From: Variovorax paradoxus NBRC 15149
GTDB lineage: Bacteria > Pseudomonadota > Gammaproteobacteria > Burkholderiales > Burkholderiaceae_C
DNA length: 64,000 nucleotides
Direction of reading: 5' to 3'
Assembly: GCF_001591365.1 (NCBI RefSeq)
Contig: NZ_BCUT01000009.1
Location: forward strand, 23,293-87,292
The translations under genes and the position numbers were made by a program. Numbering within the stretch: position 1 is the stretch's first letter; each line of letters begins with the position of its first letter. Shown here piece by piece: positions 26,011-34,408 of the stretch. Below the pieces are notes generated by a model, which worked only from the letters and a program-made list of their open reading frames with translations, was not told the origin of the DNA and did not search any database.

Positions 26011-26981
26011 AGTGCGATCCAGTCGGGTGGCAGGGGGCTTTGCAGCACGGCGTCGCGCTGCGGAATGGAAGGCTGGGCGCCGGGCTGCTGGATGCACAGC
26101 GCGGCGGCGCGAATGCCCAGGCGCACGGCTTCGTCGAAGGACTGGCCCTCGCCCAGCGCCACGGCCAGCGCGCCCAGGAAGGTGTCGCCTGCGGCCGTGG
26201 TGTCGACCGCCTGGACCTGAGGCGCGGGATGGTGGCGCGCGCCATCGGCATCGATGGCCACGGCGCCGCGCGCGCCGAGCGTGACGACCACGCGCGCAAT
26301 GCCCTTGGCGCGCAGGGCCTGGCCGGCCAGCGCGGCTTCCTGCGGGCTGTCGGCGGCCTGGCCGCACAGCGCCTCGGCCTCGATCTCGTTGACGACCAGC
26401 GTGTCGATGCGCGGCCACAGCGGCTCGGCGATCGGCTGCACCGGCGAGGGGTTGAGCAGCACCTTGCAGCCCGCCTCGTGCGCCACCGAAATGGCGCGCG
26501 CGACCTGCCCCATCGGTATCTCGAACTGCGTCACCAGGAAGGCCGCGCCCTGCAGCTGCTGCCGCAGCGCCGGCGCGTCGATCTCGGCCTGCGCATTGGC
26601 GCCGGGAATCATCACGATGCGGTTCTGGCCGCCGTCCTCCACCAGGATCAGCGCGGTGCCCGTGGGCTCGCCGGGGCTGGTGCGCAGCGCGGCGGTGTCG
26701 ATGCCGTCGCGCCCGAGCGCATCGCGCAGCGCCTGGCCGTGCGCGTCGTTGCCGACGCAGCCGATCATGCCGACGCGGCCGCCTTCGCGCGCGCAGCTCA
26801 CGGCCTGGTTGGCGCCCTTGCCGCCCGGAATGTGGGCGATCGAATGGCCCAGCAGGGTTTCGCCCGCGGCCGGTGCATGCGGCACGCGCAGCACGATGTC
26901 CATGTTCAGGCTGCCGAGCACCACGATGCGCGGCGGCGAGGCGGCGCTGGAAGAAGAGAAGAAAGAAGGCGTCGAACTCAC
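26007..26981 (-). CDS. rbsK: Ribokinase RbsK
   Basis: Ribokinase phosphorylates ribose to ribose-5-phosphate. The 324-residue PfkB-family product has the sugar-binding motif GGKGANQAV and the C-terminal catalytic signature DTTAAGDTFLGALA with the base Asp. The N-terminus is extended by about 17 Ser/Pro-rich residues before IVVLGSLNMD; a GTG at 26981 overlapping the rbsR stop is used. It ends within the rbsD start. The gene order rbsR-rbsK-rbsD and overlaps show co-translation. Confidence 0.95.
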   Translation of the reverse strand: MSSTPSFFSSSSAASPPRIVVLGSLNMDIVLRVPHAPAAGETLLGHSIAHIPGGKGANQAVSCAREGGRVGMIGCVGNDAHGQALRDALGRDGIDTAALRTSPGEPTGTALILVEDGGQNRIVMIPGANAQAEIDAPALRQQLQGAAFLVTQFEIPMGQVARAISVAHEAGCKVLLNPSPVQPIAEPLWPRIDTLVVNEIEAEALCGQAADSPQEAALAGQALRAKGIARVVVTLGARGAVAIDADGARHHPAPQVQAVDTTAAGDTFLGALAVALGEGQSFDEAVRLGIRAAALCIQQPGAQPSIPQRDAVLQSPLPPDWIAL

Positions 26982-28051
26982 GGGGTGCGGGACTTTCGGC
27001 TTGGCGTGGAAGAGGAAGACGGTGCGGCGGCCTCGCGGAAGCTCGCGTGCCGCGCGGTCGAGGCGCGCACGCGCAGCTCGGGCTGCAGCACCACCTTGCG
27101 CGCATCGCGCCGCTTGCCGCCCACGCGCTCCAGCAGCATGTCGACCGCGAGCGCGCCGATGCGCTCCTTGGGCTGCGCCACGGTGGTGAGCGGTGGGCTG
27201 GTGTAGGCCGAGAGCTCGATGTCGTCGAAGCCGACGATCGAGAGCTCGTCGGGCACGCGCACGCCGCTTTCATGCGCGGCGCGCAGGGCGCCGATGGCCA
27301 TCAGGTCGTTGCAGACGAAGACGGCCGAGGGCGCCTCTTCGGTCCGCAGGATGGCGTGCATCGCCTCGTAGCCGCCCTGGCTCGTGAAGCCGCCGCGCCA
27401 CAGCAGGGCATCGGCATTCGGCGCGGTGCCGGCCTCGGCCAGCGCCATGCGCCAGCCCTCGATGCGCTGCTCGCTCGGCATCACGCCCACCGGCCCGCCG
27501 ATGCAGGCAATGCGCTTGTGGCCGAGCGACAGCAGGTGCCGCACCGCGAGCAGCCCGCCCTGCATGTGGGCGGTTTCGACCAGGTCGCAGGCCGGGTCGG
27601 CAATCTCGCGGTCGACCAGCACCGTGGGAATGCGCAGGCCGTCCAGCTGCGTGACGAGCGAATCGTCGTCGCCGGCGCCGGTCGACACCACGATCAGCCC
27701 GTCGATGCGGCGCTCGGCCAGCACCTGCAGGTAGACGCTCTGGCGGCGCGGCTCGTCGTCCGTGTTGCACAGCACCAGCGTGTAGCCGGCGCCGAAGCAG
27801 CGGTCCTCGACGATGCGCACGATCTCGGCAAAGTAGGGGTTCGAGCTGTTCGGAATCAGCATGCCGAGCGTCGAGGTGGTGTTGCTCTTGAGGCTGCGCG
27901 CCATCGCGTTGGGCACGTAGCCCAGCTCGCGGATGGCCTCTTCCACCCGCTCGCGCCCCTTGGCGCTCACATGGCGCGTGTCGTTGACCACGTGCGAGAC
28001 GGTGGTGACCGAAACGCCCGCGCGCAGCGCGACGTCCTTGATGGTGGCCAT
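26978..28051 (-). CDS. rbsR: LacI-family transcriptional regulator RbsR
   Basis: The 357-residue regulator has the LacI DNA-binding headpiece (ATIKDVALRAGVSVTTVSHVVN, hinge around 50-60) and a periplasmic-binding-protein-like sugar domain. It lies inside the ribose operon between rbsC and rbsK, so it most likely represses that operon in the absence of ribose. The candidate operator is the palindrome at 31825-31844 ahead of rbsB, with the AAACGTTT core usual for this family. The C-terminus carries a Ser/Pro-rich tail (about 335-357). The 3' end overlaps the rbsK start. Confidence 0.93.
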   Translation of the reverse strand: MATIKDVALRAGVSVTTVSHVVNDTRHVSAKGRERVEEAIRELGYVPNAMARSLKSNTTSTLGMLIPNSSNPYFAEIVRIVEDRCFGAGYTLVLCNTDDEPRRQSVYLQVLAERRIDGLIVVSTGAGDDDSLVTQLDGLRIPTVLVDREIADPACDLVETAHMQGGLLAVRHLLSLGHKRIACIGGPVGVMPSEQRIEGWRMALAEAGTAPNADALLWRGGFTSQGGYEAMHAILRTEEAPSAVFVCNDLMAIGALRAAHESGVRVPDELSIVGFDDIELSAYTSPPLTTVAQPKERIGALAVDMLLERVGGKRRDARKVVLQPELRVRASTARHASFREAAAPSSSSTPSRKSRTP

Positions 28052-28077
28052 GGTTGCTTCCCCCTTTTTATGCAGCG

Positions 28078-29061
28078 TCAGGCCAGGCGGCGATCGGCCC
28101 GGCGCTGGCGCAAGGTGTCGATGATCACCGCAACCACGATGACCGCGCCGGTGATGATGCGTTTGCTCGGCTCGCTGGCGCCCACCTGCGCAAGCCCGGC
28201 CTCGAGCACCGCGATGATCAGCACGCCGAAGAAAGTGTTGACCACCGAGCCGCGCCCGCCCATGAGGCTGGTGCCGCCGATCACCACGGCCGCAATCACC
28301 TGCAGCTCGATGCCGACGCCGGCATTGGGGTCGGCCGCTTCGAGCCGCGCCGACTGCATGAGTCCCGCGAGCCCGGCCAGCAGGCCCGTGGCGGCAAACA
28401 CGATGATGCGGATCGGCCGCGGATCGATGCCCGCGAGCCGCATCGCTTCTTCGTTGGTGCCGATGCCCACCACGTGCCGGCCGAACACCGTGCGCGTGAG
28501 CACCAGCTGGCCGGCGGCCACCAGCACCACCGCGAGCACGAAGGCCGCGGAAATGCCGCCGATCCACGGCGCGGCCAGGCCCGAGATCGCGTCGCCCACG
28601 TACTGCGTGCGCGAATCGGTCACCAGGTAGGCGCCGCCGCGCACCGCCTCCAGCATGCCCAGCGAGACGATGAAGCTCGGCAGCCGCCATGCGACCGACA
28701 CCGCGCCCGTCACGCTGCCGCACACCAGGCCGGTGGCCAGGCCCAGCGCCGCGGCCACCGGCACCGAGAGCTTCCACTGGAGGATGGCGGCGGCCGTGAC
28801 GGCCGCGCTCAGCGCAAGCACCGAGCCCACCGACAGGTCGATGCCCGCGATGATCAGCACGAAGGTCATGCCCACGGCCATCACCGCGAGCGCGGGAATC
28901 TCGTTGGCAATGGAGATGAAGGTTTCACGCGTGAGGAAATATTCGCTCAGCGTGCCGAAGAGCGCGACCATGCCCACGAGCACGACGGTCAGGCCCACGT
29001 AGGTGCCCAGCTGGCCCTTCAGGGCGGAGGGCGGGGCGGAGGTGGCGGCGGCTGCGGTCAT
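28078..29061 (-). CDS. rbsC: Ribose ABC transporter permease RbsC
   Basis: The 327-residue inner membrane permease has eight to ten hydrophobic segments and the family motif region (GIGTNEEAMRLAGIDPRPIR, the coupling loop with the ATPase), plus GIDLSVGS near the centre. It forms the channel of the RbsABC importer. The ATG at 29061 overlaps the rbsA stop codon. Segments such as LIPALAVMAVGMTFVLIIAGIDLS-like and GGTSLMGGRGSV are typical of the BPD_transp_2 family for sugars. Confidence 0.94.
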   Translation of the reverse strand: MTAAAATSAPPSALKGQLGTYVGLTVVLVGMVALFGTLSEYFLTRETFISIANEIPALAVMAVGMTFVLIIAGIDLSVGSVLALSAAVTAAAILQWKLSVPVAAALGLATGLVCGSVTGAVSVAWRLPSFIVSLGMLEAVRGGAYLVTDSRTQYVGDAISGLAAPWIGGISAAFVLAVVLVAAGQLVLTRTVFGRHVVGIGTNEEAMRLAGIDPRPIRIIVFAATGLLAGLAGLMQSARLEAADPNAGVGIELQVIAAVVIGGTSLMGGRGSVVNTFFGVLIIAVLEAGLAQVGASEPSKRIITGAVIVVAVIIDTLRQRRADRRLA

Positions 29062-30680
29062 GGTGTGTCGGCGGTGGCCGGTTGGCCCGGATTCGGATCG
29101 GAAATGGCGGAGCCCGCCGTGGGGGGTGCCGCGCTGGCGGCGCGGCCTGCCGCATCGCTGAAGGCGGCGGCCAGCAGCGATTGCTCGCTCCACTGGCCGC
29201 GCTCGAACACCGCGACCAGCCGGCCGGCGCTCATCACGCCGATGCGGTCGCACATGGCCATGAGTTCGCGCAGGTCGCTCGACACCATCAGGAGCGCCTT
29301 GCCGGCGTCGGTCATGCGGTCGAGCTCGGCGTACAGGTCGGCGCGCGCGCCCACGTCCACGCCGCGCGTGGGCTCGTCGAGCAGCAGCACCTTGCATTCG
29401 CGGTGCAGCCAGCGCGCGAACACCACCTTCTGCTGGTTGCCGCCGCTCAGGGTGGCCACCGGCTGCTCGATGCTGCGCGAGCGGATGCGCAGCAGCTCCA
29501 CCAGCCGCCGGGCGATGCCGCGCTCCTTGGCGCGCTGCAGCCAGCCGGCGTGCGAGATGGCGCCCAGGTCGCTCAGCGTGGCGTTGACGCGGATCGGCTG
29601 CGTGAGCAGCAGCCCCTGCGACTTGCGGTCTTCGGTCACCAGGCCGATGCCGGCGCGGATGGCCTGCATCGGCGAGCGCCAGCCCTTGCGCACGCGCAGC
29701 ACCGGCTGCGTGGCGGCAATGCCGTCGTAGAGAAGAATTTCGCCGCGGTCGGCGCGGTCGGCGCCGAACAGCAGGCGCACGAGTTCGGTCCTGCCGGAGC
29801 CGACCAGGCCCGCCAGGCCCATGACTTCGCCCGCATGCAGGTCGATGTCGACGTCCTTCACGGCCTCGGCCCGGCCGATGCCGCGCGCGCTCAGCAGCAC
29901 CGGCCCGGCGATGCGGCGGTCGCGGCCTTCATGCTCGTGCACCGCGCGGCCCACCATGCGCTGCACCAGCTCGGCTTCGCGCACGCCGGCCATGGCGCGC
30001 ACGTCCACCAGCCGGCCGTCGCGCAGCACCGCCACGCGGTCGGCAATGCGCTGCAGCTCCTCGAGCCGGTGCGACACATAAATGATGGCCACGCCGCGCG
30101 CCTTCAGCAGCTCGATCTGCTCGAACAGGTGCGAGGTCTCGCGCGGCGTGAGCATGGCGGTGGGCTCGTCGAGCACCAGCACGCGCGTGTCGTCCTGCAG
30201 GTTGCGCGCAATCTCCACCATCTGCTGCTGGCCGATGCCCAGCCGCGCCACCGGCGTGGCCGGGTCGATGTGCTCCATGCCGATCTTCGCGAGCTGGCGC
30301 GCGGCCAGATCGTGCAGCTTGCCGCGGCGGATCCAGCCGGTCTGGTTGGGCAGCCGGTCGAGCAGCAGGTTCTCGGCCACCGACAGCGTGGTGACCAGCC
30401 CCAGCTCCTGCATGACCATGCGCACGCCCAGGCGCTCGGCGTCGCGGCGGGAAGCAGGCTGGAACGCCGCGCCGCCCAGCAGCATCTGCCCGCGCGTGGG
30501 CTGCACCAGGCCGCAGACGATCTTCGACAGCGTGCTCTTGCCCGCGCCGTTCTCGCCCGTGAGCGCGAGCACCTCGCCGGCGTTCAGCACCAGCGAGACG
30601 TCGTCGAGCACCGGCGCCGCATAGTCCTTGCCGAGCGCGCTCAGCGAGAGCACCGGCGTACTGTGATGGGCGTCAGTCAC
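29058..30680 (-). CDS. rbsA: Ribose ABC transporter ATP-binding protein RbsA
   Basis: RbsA carries two ATPase domains that power ribose import. The first has Walker A GENGAGKST, signature LGIGQQQMVEIA and Walker B VLVLDEPTA. The second has the degenerate Walker A GLVGSGRTEL usual for this family, with LSGGNQQKV and LLLDEPTRGVDV. The product is about 540 residues, longer than the usual 500 because of a C-terminal Ala/Pro-rich tail of about 35 residues. I chose the GTG at 30680, which has GAGGTGG about 5 nt upstream; a GTG at 30689 also lies in frame. The preceding gap to rbsB contains copy A of a 100-bp repeat. Confidence 0.93.
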   Translation of the reverse strand: MTDAHHSTPVLSLSALGKDYAAPVLDDVSLVLNAGEVLALTGENGAGKSTLSKIVCGLVQPTRGQMLLGGAAFQPASRRDAERLGVRMVMQELGLVTTLSVAENLLLDRLPNQTGWIRRGKLHDLAARQLAKIGMEHIDPATPVARLGIGQQQMVEIARNLQDDTRVLVLDEPTAMLTPRETSHLFEQIELLKARGVAIIYVSHRLEELQRIADRVAVLRDGRLVDVRAMAGVREAELVQRMVGRAVHEHEGRDRRIAGPVLLSARGIGRAEAVKDVDIDLHAGEVMGLAGLVGSGRTELVRLLFGADRADRGEILLYDGIAATQPVLRVRKGWRSPMQAIRAGIGLVTEDRKSQGLLLTQPIRVNATLSDLGAISHAGWLQRAKERGIARRLVELLRIRSRSIEQPVATLSGGNQQKVVFARWLHRECKVLLLDEPTRGVDVGARADLYAELDRMTDAGKALLMVSSDLRELMAMCDRIGVMSAGRLVAVFERGQWSEQSLLAAAFSDAAGRAASAAPPTAGSAISDPNPGQPATADTP

Positions 30681-30698
30681 GATGACCACCTCATTCCA

Positions 30699-30798
30699 GA
30701 AACACCGAGGAACCGGCTTCGCCGGGCCTCAGGTGTTGCCCCCGGTAGGGGGTTGGCGAAGCGACACGAAGTGCGCGAAGACTGGGGGCGAGCAACAT
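30699..30798 (-). repeat. 100-bp intercistronic repeat, copy A (rbsB-rbsA gap)
   Basis: This element starts directly behind the rbsB stop codon and is identical over 100 bp to copy B at 57234-57333 (same orientation relative to transcription). It can form hairpins: CCCCC/GGGGG with loop around TACC, and CCGGC/GCCGG. It lies within the operon, 18 bp ahead of the rbsA start. Confidence 0.95.
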
Positions 30799-31755
30799 TT
30801 ACTTGGCCGACGATTTGGTGACCAGCACCACGTCGGTCTTCACTTCGGCCGGCATGCTCGACTGCGGCTTCTTCTCGGCCAGCGCCTTGAGCGCGGTCTC
30901 GATGCCGAACACCGCCTGCTTGGCCGCGAACTGGTCGGCGGTGGCAAGCACGCGGCCGTCCTTCAGCATCGGCTTGATGGCGCCGATGTTGTCGTAGCCC
31001 ACCACCAGCACCTTGCCGGTCTTGCCCGCGGCCTTGACGGCCGCCACGGCGCCCAGCGCCATGCTGTCGTTGCCCGCGAGCAGCGCCTTCAGGTCGGGGT
31101 GCTCGCGCATCATGCCGGCGGCCACCGTGTTGCCCTTGTCGATTTCCCACTGGCCCGACTGCACGCCCACCACCGTGGCGCCGGCGGCCTTCATGGCGTC
31201 CTGGTAGCCGAGGGTGCGCTGCTGCGCATTGAAGGTGGTCGACACGCCTTCGATGATGCCGACCTTGTCGCCGGCCTTCAGGCTCTTGGCGAGCTCGTCG
31301 CCCACCAGCTTGGCGCCGGCGCGGTTGTCGGGGCCGACGAAGGGCACCTGGATGCCCTTTTCCTTCAGCGCGGCGGCGTCGAACTGGTTGTCGATGTTGA
31401 CCACGAGAATGCCCTTGTCGATGGCCGCCTTGACCACCGGCACCAGCGCCTTCGAATCGGCCGGCGCAATGACCAGCGCATTGATCTTCTGCGCCATCAT
31501 CTGCTCGACCATCTTGATCTGGGCGGCCGTGTCGGTCTCGTCCTTGATGCCGTTGGCCACCAGGGTGTACTCCGAGGCATGCGCCTTCTGGTGCGCCTTC
31601 GCGCCGTCTTCCATGGTGCGGAAGAATTCGTTGGCCAGCGACTTCATGACCAGCGCGACCTTGGGCTTGTCCTGGGCCAGGGCGGGCGAGGCGGCGAAAG
31701 CGCCCAGCAGCGCCAGGGCGGCTGCGCTTTGCAGCGTGCGGCGGGTGAACTTCAT
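30799..31755 (-). CDS. rbsB: Ribose ABC transporter substrate-binding protein RbsB
   Basis: The 318-residue periplasmic binding protein has a signal peptide of about 27 residues ending SPALAQ, then a Peripla_BP_4 domain. It delivers ribose (or a related pentose) to RbsAC; ligand specificity cannot be read from the sequence alone. The start ATG at 31755 has AGGAG upstream. It is first in the rbsBACRKD order, behind a LacI-type operator. RbsB is followed by the 100-bp repeat, which could reduce expression of the distal genes relative to rbsB, as commonly needed for binding proteins. Confidence 0.94.
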   Translation of the reverse strand: MKFTRRTLQSAAALALLGAFAASPALAQDKPKVALVMKSLANEFFRTMEDGAKAHQKAHASEYTLVANGIKDETDTAAQIKMVEQMMAQKINALVIAPADSKALVPVVKAAIDKGILVVNIDNQFDAAALKEKGIQVPFVGPDNRAGAKLVGDELAKSLKAGDKVGIIEGVSTTFNAQQRTLGYQDAMKAAGATVVGVQSGQWEIDKGNTVAAGMMREHPDLKALLAGNDSMALGAVAAVKAAGKTGKVLVVGYDNIGAIKPMLKDGRVLATADQFAAKQAVFGIETALKALAEKKPQSSMPAEVKTDVVLVTKSSAK

Positions 31756-31824
31756 GGGTGATGTCTCCTGAGGTGGTTGAGCGGTGCGCCGGTCTGTGGC
31801 CGGGGCATCGATGTTAACCAACGA

Positions 31825-31844
31825 AAACGTTTGCGCAAACGTTT
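31825..31844. promoter_or_regulatory. 20-bp palindromic operator ahead of rbsB
   Basis: AAACGTTTGC and its exact inverse form a perfect 20-bp palindrome. It also reads as two adjacent AAACGTTT cores 12 bp apart, each a LacI/RbsR-type half with central CpG. On the minus strand it overlaps a plausible -35 (TTGCGC) with TAACAT 16 nt further, so RbsR would block the rbs promoter. Divergent ychF starts at 31971. Confidence 0.75.
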
Positions 31845-31970
31845 GCTAATCCGGTTTAACCCTGATTCTTGGCCAGGGGGTTTCCGGGGCGGGTGAAGCG
31901 GCCCGAAATGCGCGCGGCCGAGGGAAAACCTGGACAGCCTAAAATCCCCGGTTACCCAAGAGGACCCCCC

Positions 31971-33062
31971 ATGAGTTTGCAATGCGGCATCGTCGGCCTG
32001 CCCAACGTCGGTAAATCCACCCTTTTCAATGCGTTGACCAAGGCCGGCATCGCGGCGGAAAACTATCCGTTCTGCACCATCGAGCCCAACGTGGGCGTGG
32101 TGGAAGTGCCCGATCCGCGGCTCGACCAGCTCAGCGAGATCGTCAAGCCCGAGCGCGTGGTGCCCGCCATCGTCGAGTTCGTCGACATTGCCGGCCTGGT
32201 GGCCGGCGCCAGCACGGGCGAGGGCCTGGGTAACAAGTTTCTTGCGCACATCCGCGAAACCGACGCCACCGTGAACGTGGTGCGCTGCTTCGACGACGAG
32301 AACGTGATCCACGTGGCCGGCAAGGTCGACCCGATCTCCGACATCGAGGTGATCCAGACCGAACTCTGCCTGGCCGACCTCGCCACGGTCGAGAAGGCGC
32401 TGCACCGCCACACCAAGGTGGCGCGTTCGGGCGACAAGGACGCGCAGAAGCTGGTCGGCCTGCTCGAGCGCTGCCAGGCCGCGCTGAACGAGAACACGCC
32501 GGTGCGCGCGCTCGAGTTCACGAAGGAAGAGCAGCCGCTGGTCAAGTCGTTCACGCTGATCACCGCCAAGCCCGCGATGTTCGTCGGCAACGTGGCCGAA
32601 GACGGCTTCGAGAACAACCCCTACCTCGACCGCCTGCGCGAGTACGCAGCCAAGCAGGGCGCGCCCGTGGTCGCCATCTGCGCCAAGATCGAAGCCGAAC
32701 TCGCCGAGATGGACGACGAGGACAAGAAGATGTTCCTCGCCGAAATCGGCCAGGAGGAGCCGGGCCTCAATCGCCTGATCCGCGCGGCCTACAAGCTCTT
32801 GGGCCTGCAAACCTACTTCACCGCCGGCGTGAAGGAAGTGCGCGCCTGGACCATCCACATCGGCGACACCGGCCCCCAGGCCGCCGGCGTGATCCACGGC
32901 GACTTCGAGAAGGGCTACATCCGCGCCCAGACCATTTCGTTCGAGGACTACATCGCCTACAAGGGCGAACAGGGTGCAAAGGACGCGGGCAAGATGCGTT
33001 CGGAAGGCAAGGAATACGTTGTCAAGGATGGCGACGTGATGAACTTCCTCTTCAGTTCGTAA
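31971..33062 (+). CDS. ychF: Redox-regulated ATPase/GTPase YchF
   Basis: YchF is an Obg-related P-loop protein that prefers ATP, binds the ribosome and takes part in stress regulation. The 363-residue product has the G1 motif GLPNVGKST, the switch II motif DIAGLVAGASTGEGLGN and a C-terminal TGS domain ending VKDGDVMNFLFSS. The ATG at 31971 (AGAGGA upstream) is the family N-terminus; the frame is open earlier but the upstream part is not conserved in style. It is divergent from the ribose operon and 9 nt ahead of a GST gene. Confidence 0.96.
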   Translation: MSLQCGIVGLPNVGKSTLFNALTKAGIAAENYPFCTIEPNVGVVEVPDPRLDQLSEIVKPERVVPAIVEFVDIAGLVAGASTGEGLGNKFLAHIRETDATVNVVRCFDDENVIHVAGKVDPISDIEVIQTELCLADLATVEKALHRHTKVARSGDKDAQKLVGLLERCQAALNENTPVRALEFTKEEQPLVKSFTLITAKPAMFVGNVAEDGFENNPYLDRLREYAAKQGAPVVAICAKIEAELAEMDDEDKKMFLAEIGQEEPGLNRLIRAAYKLLGLQTYFTAGVKEVRAWTIHIGDTGPQAAGVIHGDFEKGYIRAQTISFEDYIAYKGEQGAKDAGKMRSEGKEYVVKDGDVMNFLFSS

Positions 33063-33071
33063 AGCCGCCTC

Positions 33072-33746
33072 ATGCTCACCGTCCATCACCTGAACAACTC
33101 GCGCTCGCAGCGCGTGCTCTGGCTGCTCGAAGAACTCGGCCTGCCTTACGAGATCGTCCACTACCAGCGCGATCCGCAGACCATGTTGGCGCCCGCTTCG
33201 CTGCGGGCCGTGCATCCGCTGGGCAAGTCGCCGGTGGTGACGACGGACGACGGGCTGGCGCTGGCGGAATCGGGCGCGGTCATCGAAACGCTGATCGAGC
33301 GCCATGGCAGCGGCCGCCTTGCGCCCGCGGCGGGCACGCCCGAGGCGGTGCGCTATCGCTATTGGCTGCACTTCGCGGAAGGCTCGGCGATGTCGCCGCT
33401 GCTGCTCAAGCTGGTGTTCGACAGGATCGAGAACAGCAAGATGCCGTTCTTCGTGAAGCCGATTGCAAAAATGATCTCGGGCAAGGCGAAGGCGGCCATC
33501 GTCACGCCCAACATCGAGAGCCACCTGAATTTCATGGAAGGCGAACTCGGCAAGAGCGAATGGTTCGCCGGCAGCGAATTCACCGGTGCCGACATCCAGA
33601 TGAGTTTTCCGGTCGAAGCCGCGCAGGCGCGCGGCGGCCTCGATGCGAAGCGGCCCAGGCTCATGGCGTACCTGGAGCGCATCCATGCGCGCCCGGCCTA
33701 CCAGCGCGCGCTTGAACGCGGCGGCCCCTACGGCCTCCTGAGCTGA
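33072..33746 (+). CDS. Glutathione S-transferase
   Basis: The 224-residue protein has the N-terminal thioredoxin-like GST domain (HHLNNSRSQRVLWLLEELGLPYEIV, with SGAVIE as the glutathione gamma-Glu binding motif) and the helical C-terminal domain (from about 90). The N-terminal Ser in NNSRSQR is the likely catalytic residue, as in beta/zeta-like bacterial GSTs. The role would be conjugation or reduction of electrophiles; the substrate is unknown. It follows ychF by 9 nt. Confidence 0.92.
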   Translation: MLTVHHLNNSRSQRVLWLLEELGLPYEIVHYQRDPQTMLAPASLRAVHPLGKSPVVTTDDGLALAESGAVIETLIERHGSGRLAPAAGTPEAVRYRYWLHFAEGSAMSPLLLKLVFDRIENSKMPFFVKPIAKMISGKAKAAIVTPNIESHLNFMEGELGKSEWFAGSEFTGADIQMSFPVEAAQARGGLDAKRPRLMAYLERIHARPAYQRALERGGPYGLLS

Positions 33747-33756
33747 AGCGTTCGCT

Positions 33757-34227
33757 TCACGACGGAAACACGTAGAGCAGCGCGACCGTCATGCAGACAT
33801 AGCGCAGGAACTTCCCGATGGCCATGTAGCCAAGGCATGGCCAGAACGGCAGCTTGAGCCAGCCGGCCACCGCGCACAGCGGATCTCCCACCAGCGGCAG
33901 CCAGCTCAGCAGGCAGGCCTTGGGTCCGAGCCGCTCCAGCCAGCCCAAGACCCGCACATGATGTTTCGAGTGCGAATATTTGTCTGCCACCTTGTGCGCG
34001 CCGTAGCCCATCCACCAGTCGACCGCACCGCCCAGCGTGTTGCCCACCGTCGCGACCAGGATCGCCGGCCAGAACATGTCGGGGTTGAGCTTGAGCAGGC
34101 CGAAAAGAATGGGCTCCGAGCCCACCGGCAGCAGCGTGGCCGAAACGAAGGCCGCGATGAACAGCGTGGAGAGTCCGTATTGCGGAAGCGCAAGGAGCGC
34201 CAGGAGTGCGTCGAGCCAGGCTTGCAT
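33757..34227 (-). CDS. YqaA-family membrane protein (DedA/VTT-like)
   Basis: The 156-residue inner membrane protein has about four hydrophobic segments with short re-entrant-like stretches (LPVGSEPILFGLLKL, ATVGNTLGGAVDWWMGYG, LPLVGDPLCAVAGWLKLPF). The G-x-x-x-G and GDP motifs fit the YqaA/DedA (VTT) class, thought to act as membrane transporters or scramblases for lipid carriers. The start ATG at 34227 is the first one giving the usual N-terminus. It is convergent with the GST gene and divergent from dusB. Confidence 0.88.
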   Translation of the reverse strand: MQAWLDALLALLALPQYGLSTLFIAAFVSATLLPVGSEPILFGLLKLNPDMFWPAILVATVGNTLGGAVDWWMGYGAHKVADKYSHSKHHVRVLGWLERLGPKACLLSWLPLVGDPLCAVAGWLKLPFWPCLGYMAIGKFLRYVCMTVALLYVFPS

Positions 34228-34408
34228 AAAGTGAAATGAGTCGACGCAGTATAGGCAGCGGCCCCTCTGCGCCAGGTCGGAGAAAGCGCCGGATGCAGCC
34301 GGTGCCTGCGGTGTACCGCGCGCGCAAATCGTTTCAGCGCATGGCATCGCGCGTGGCTACAATCGTGCCTCATTTTTCAGCAGCCGCTCTCGCGACGCCT
34401 TCCACTTC

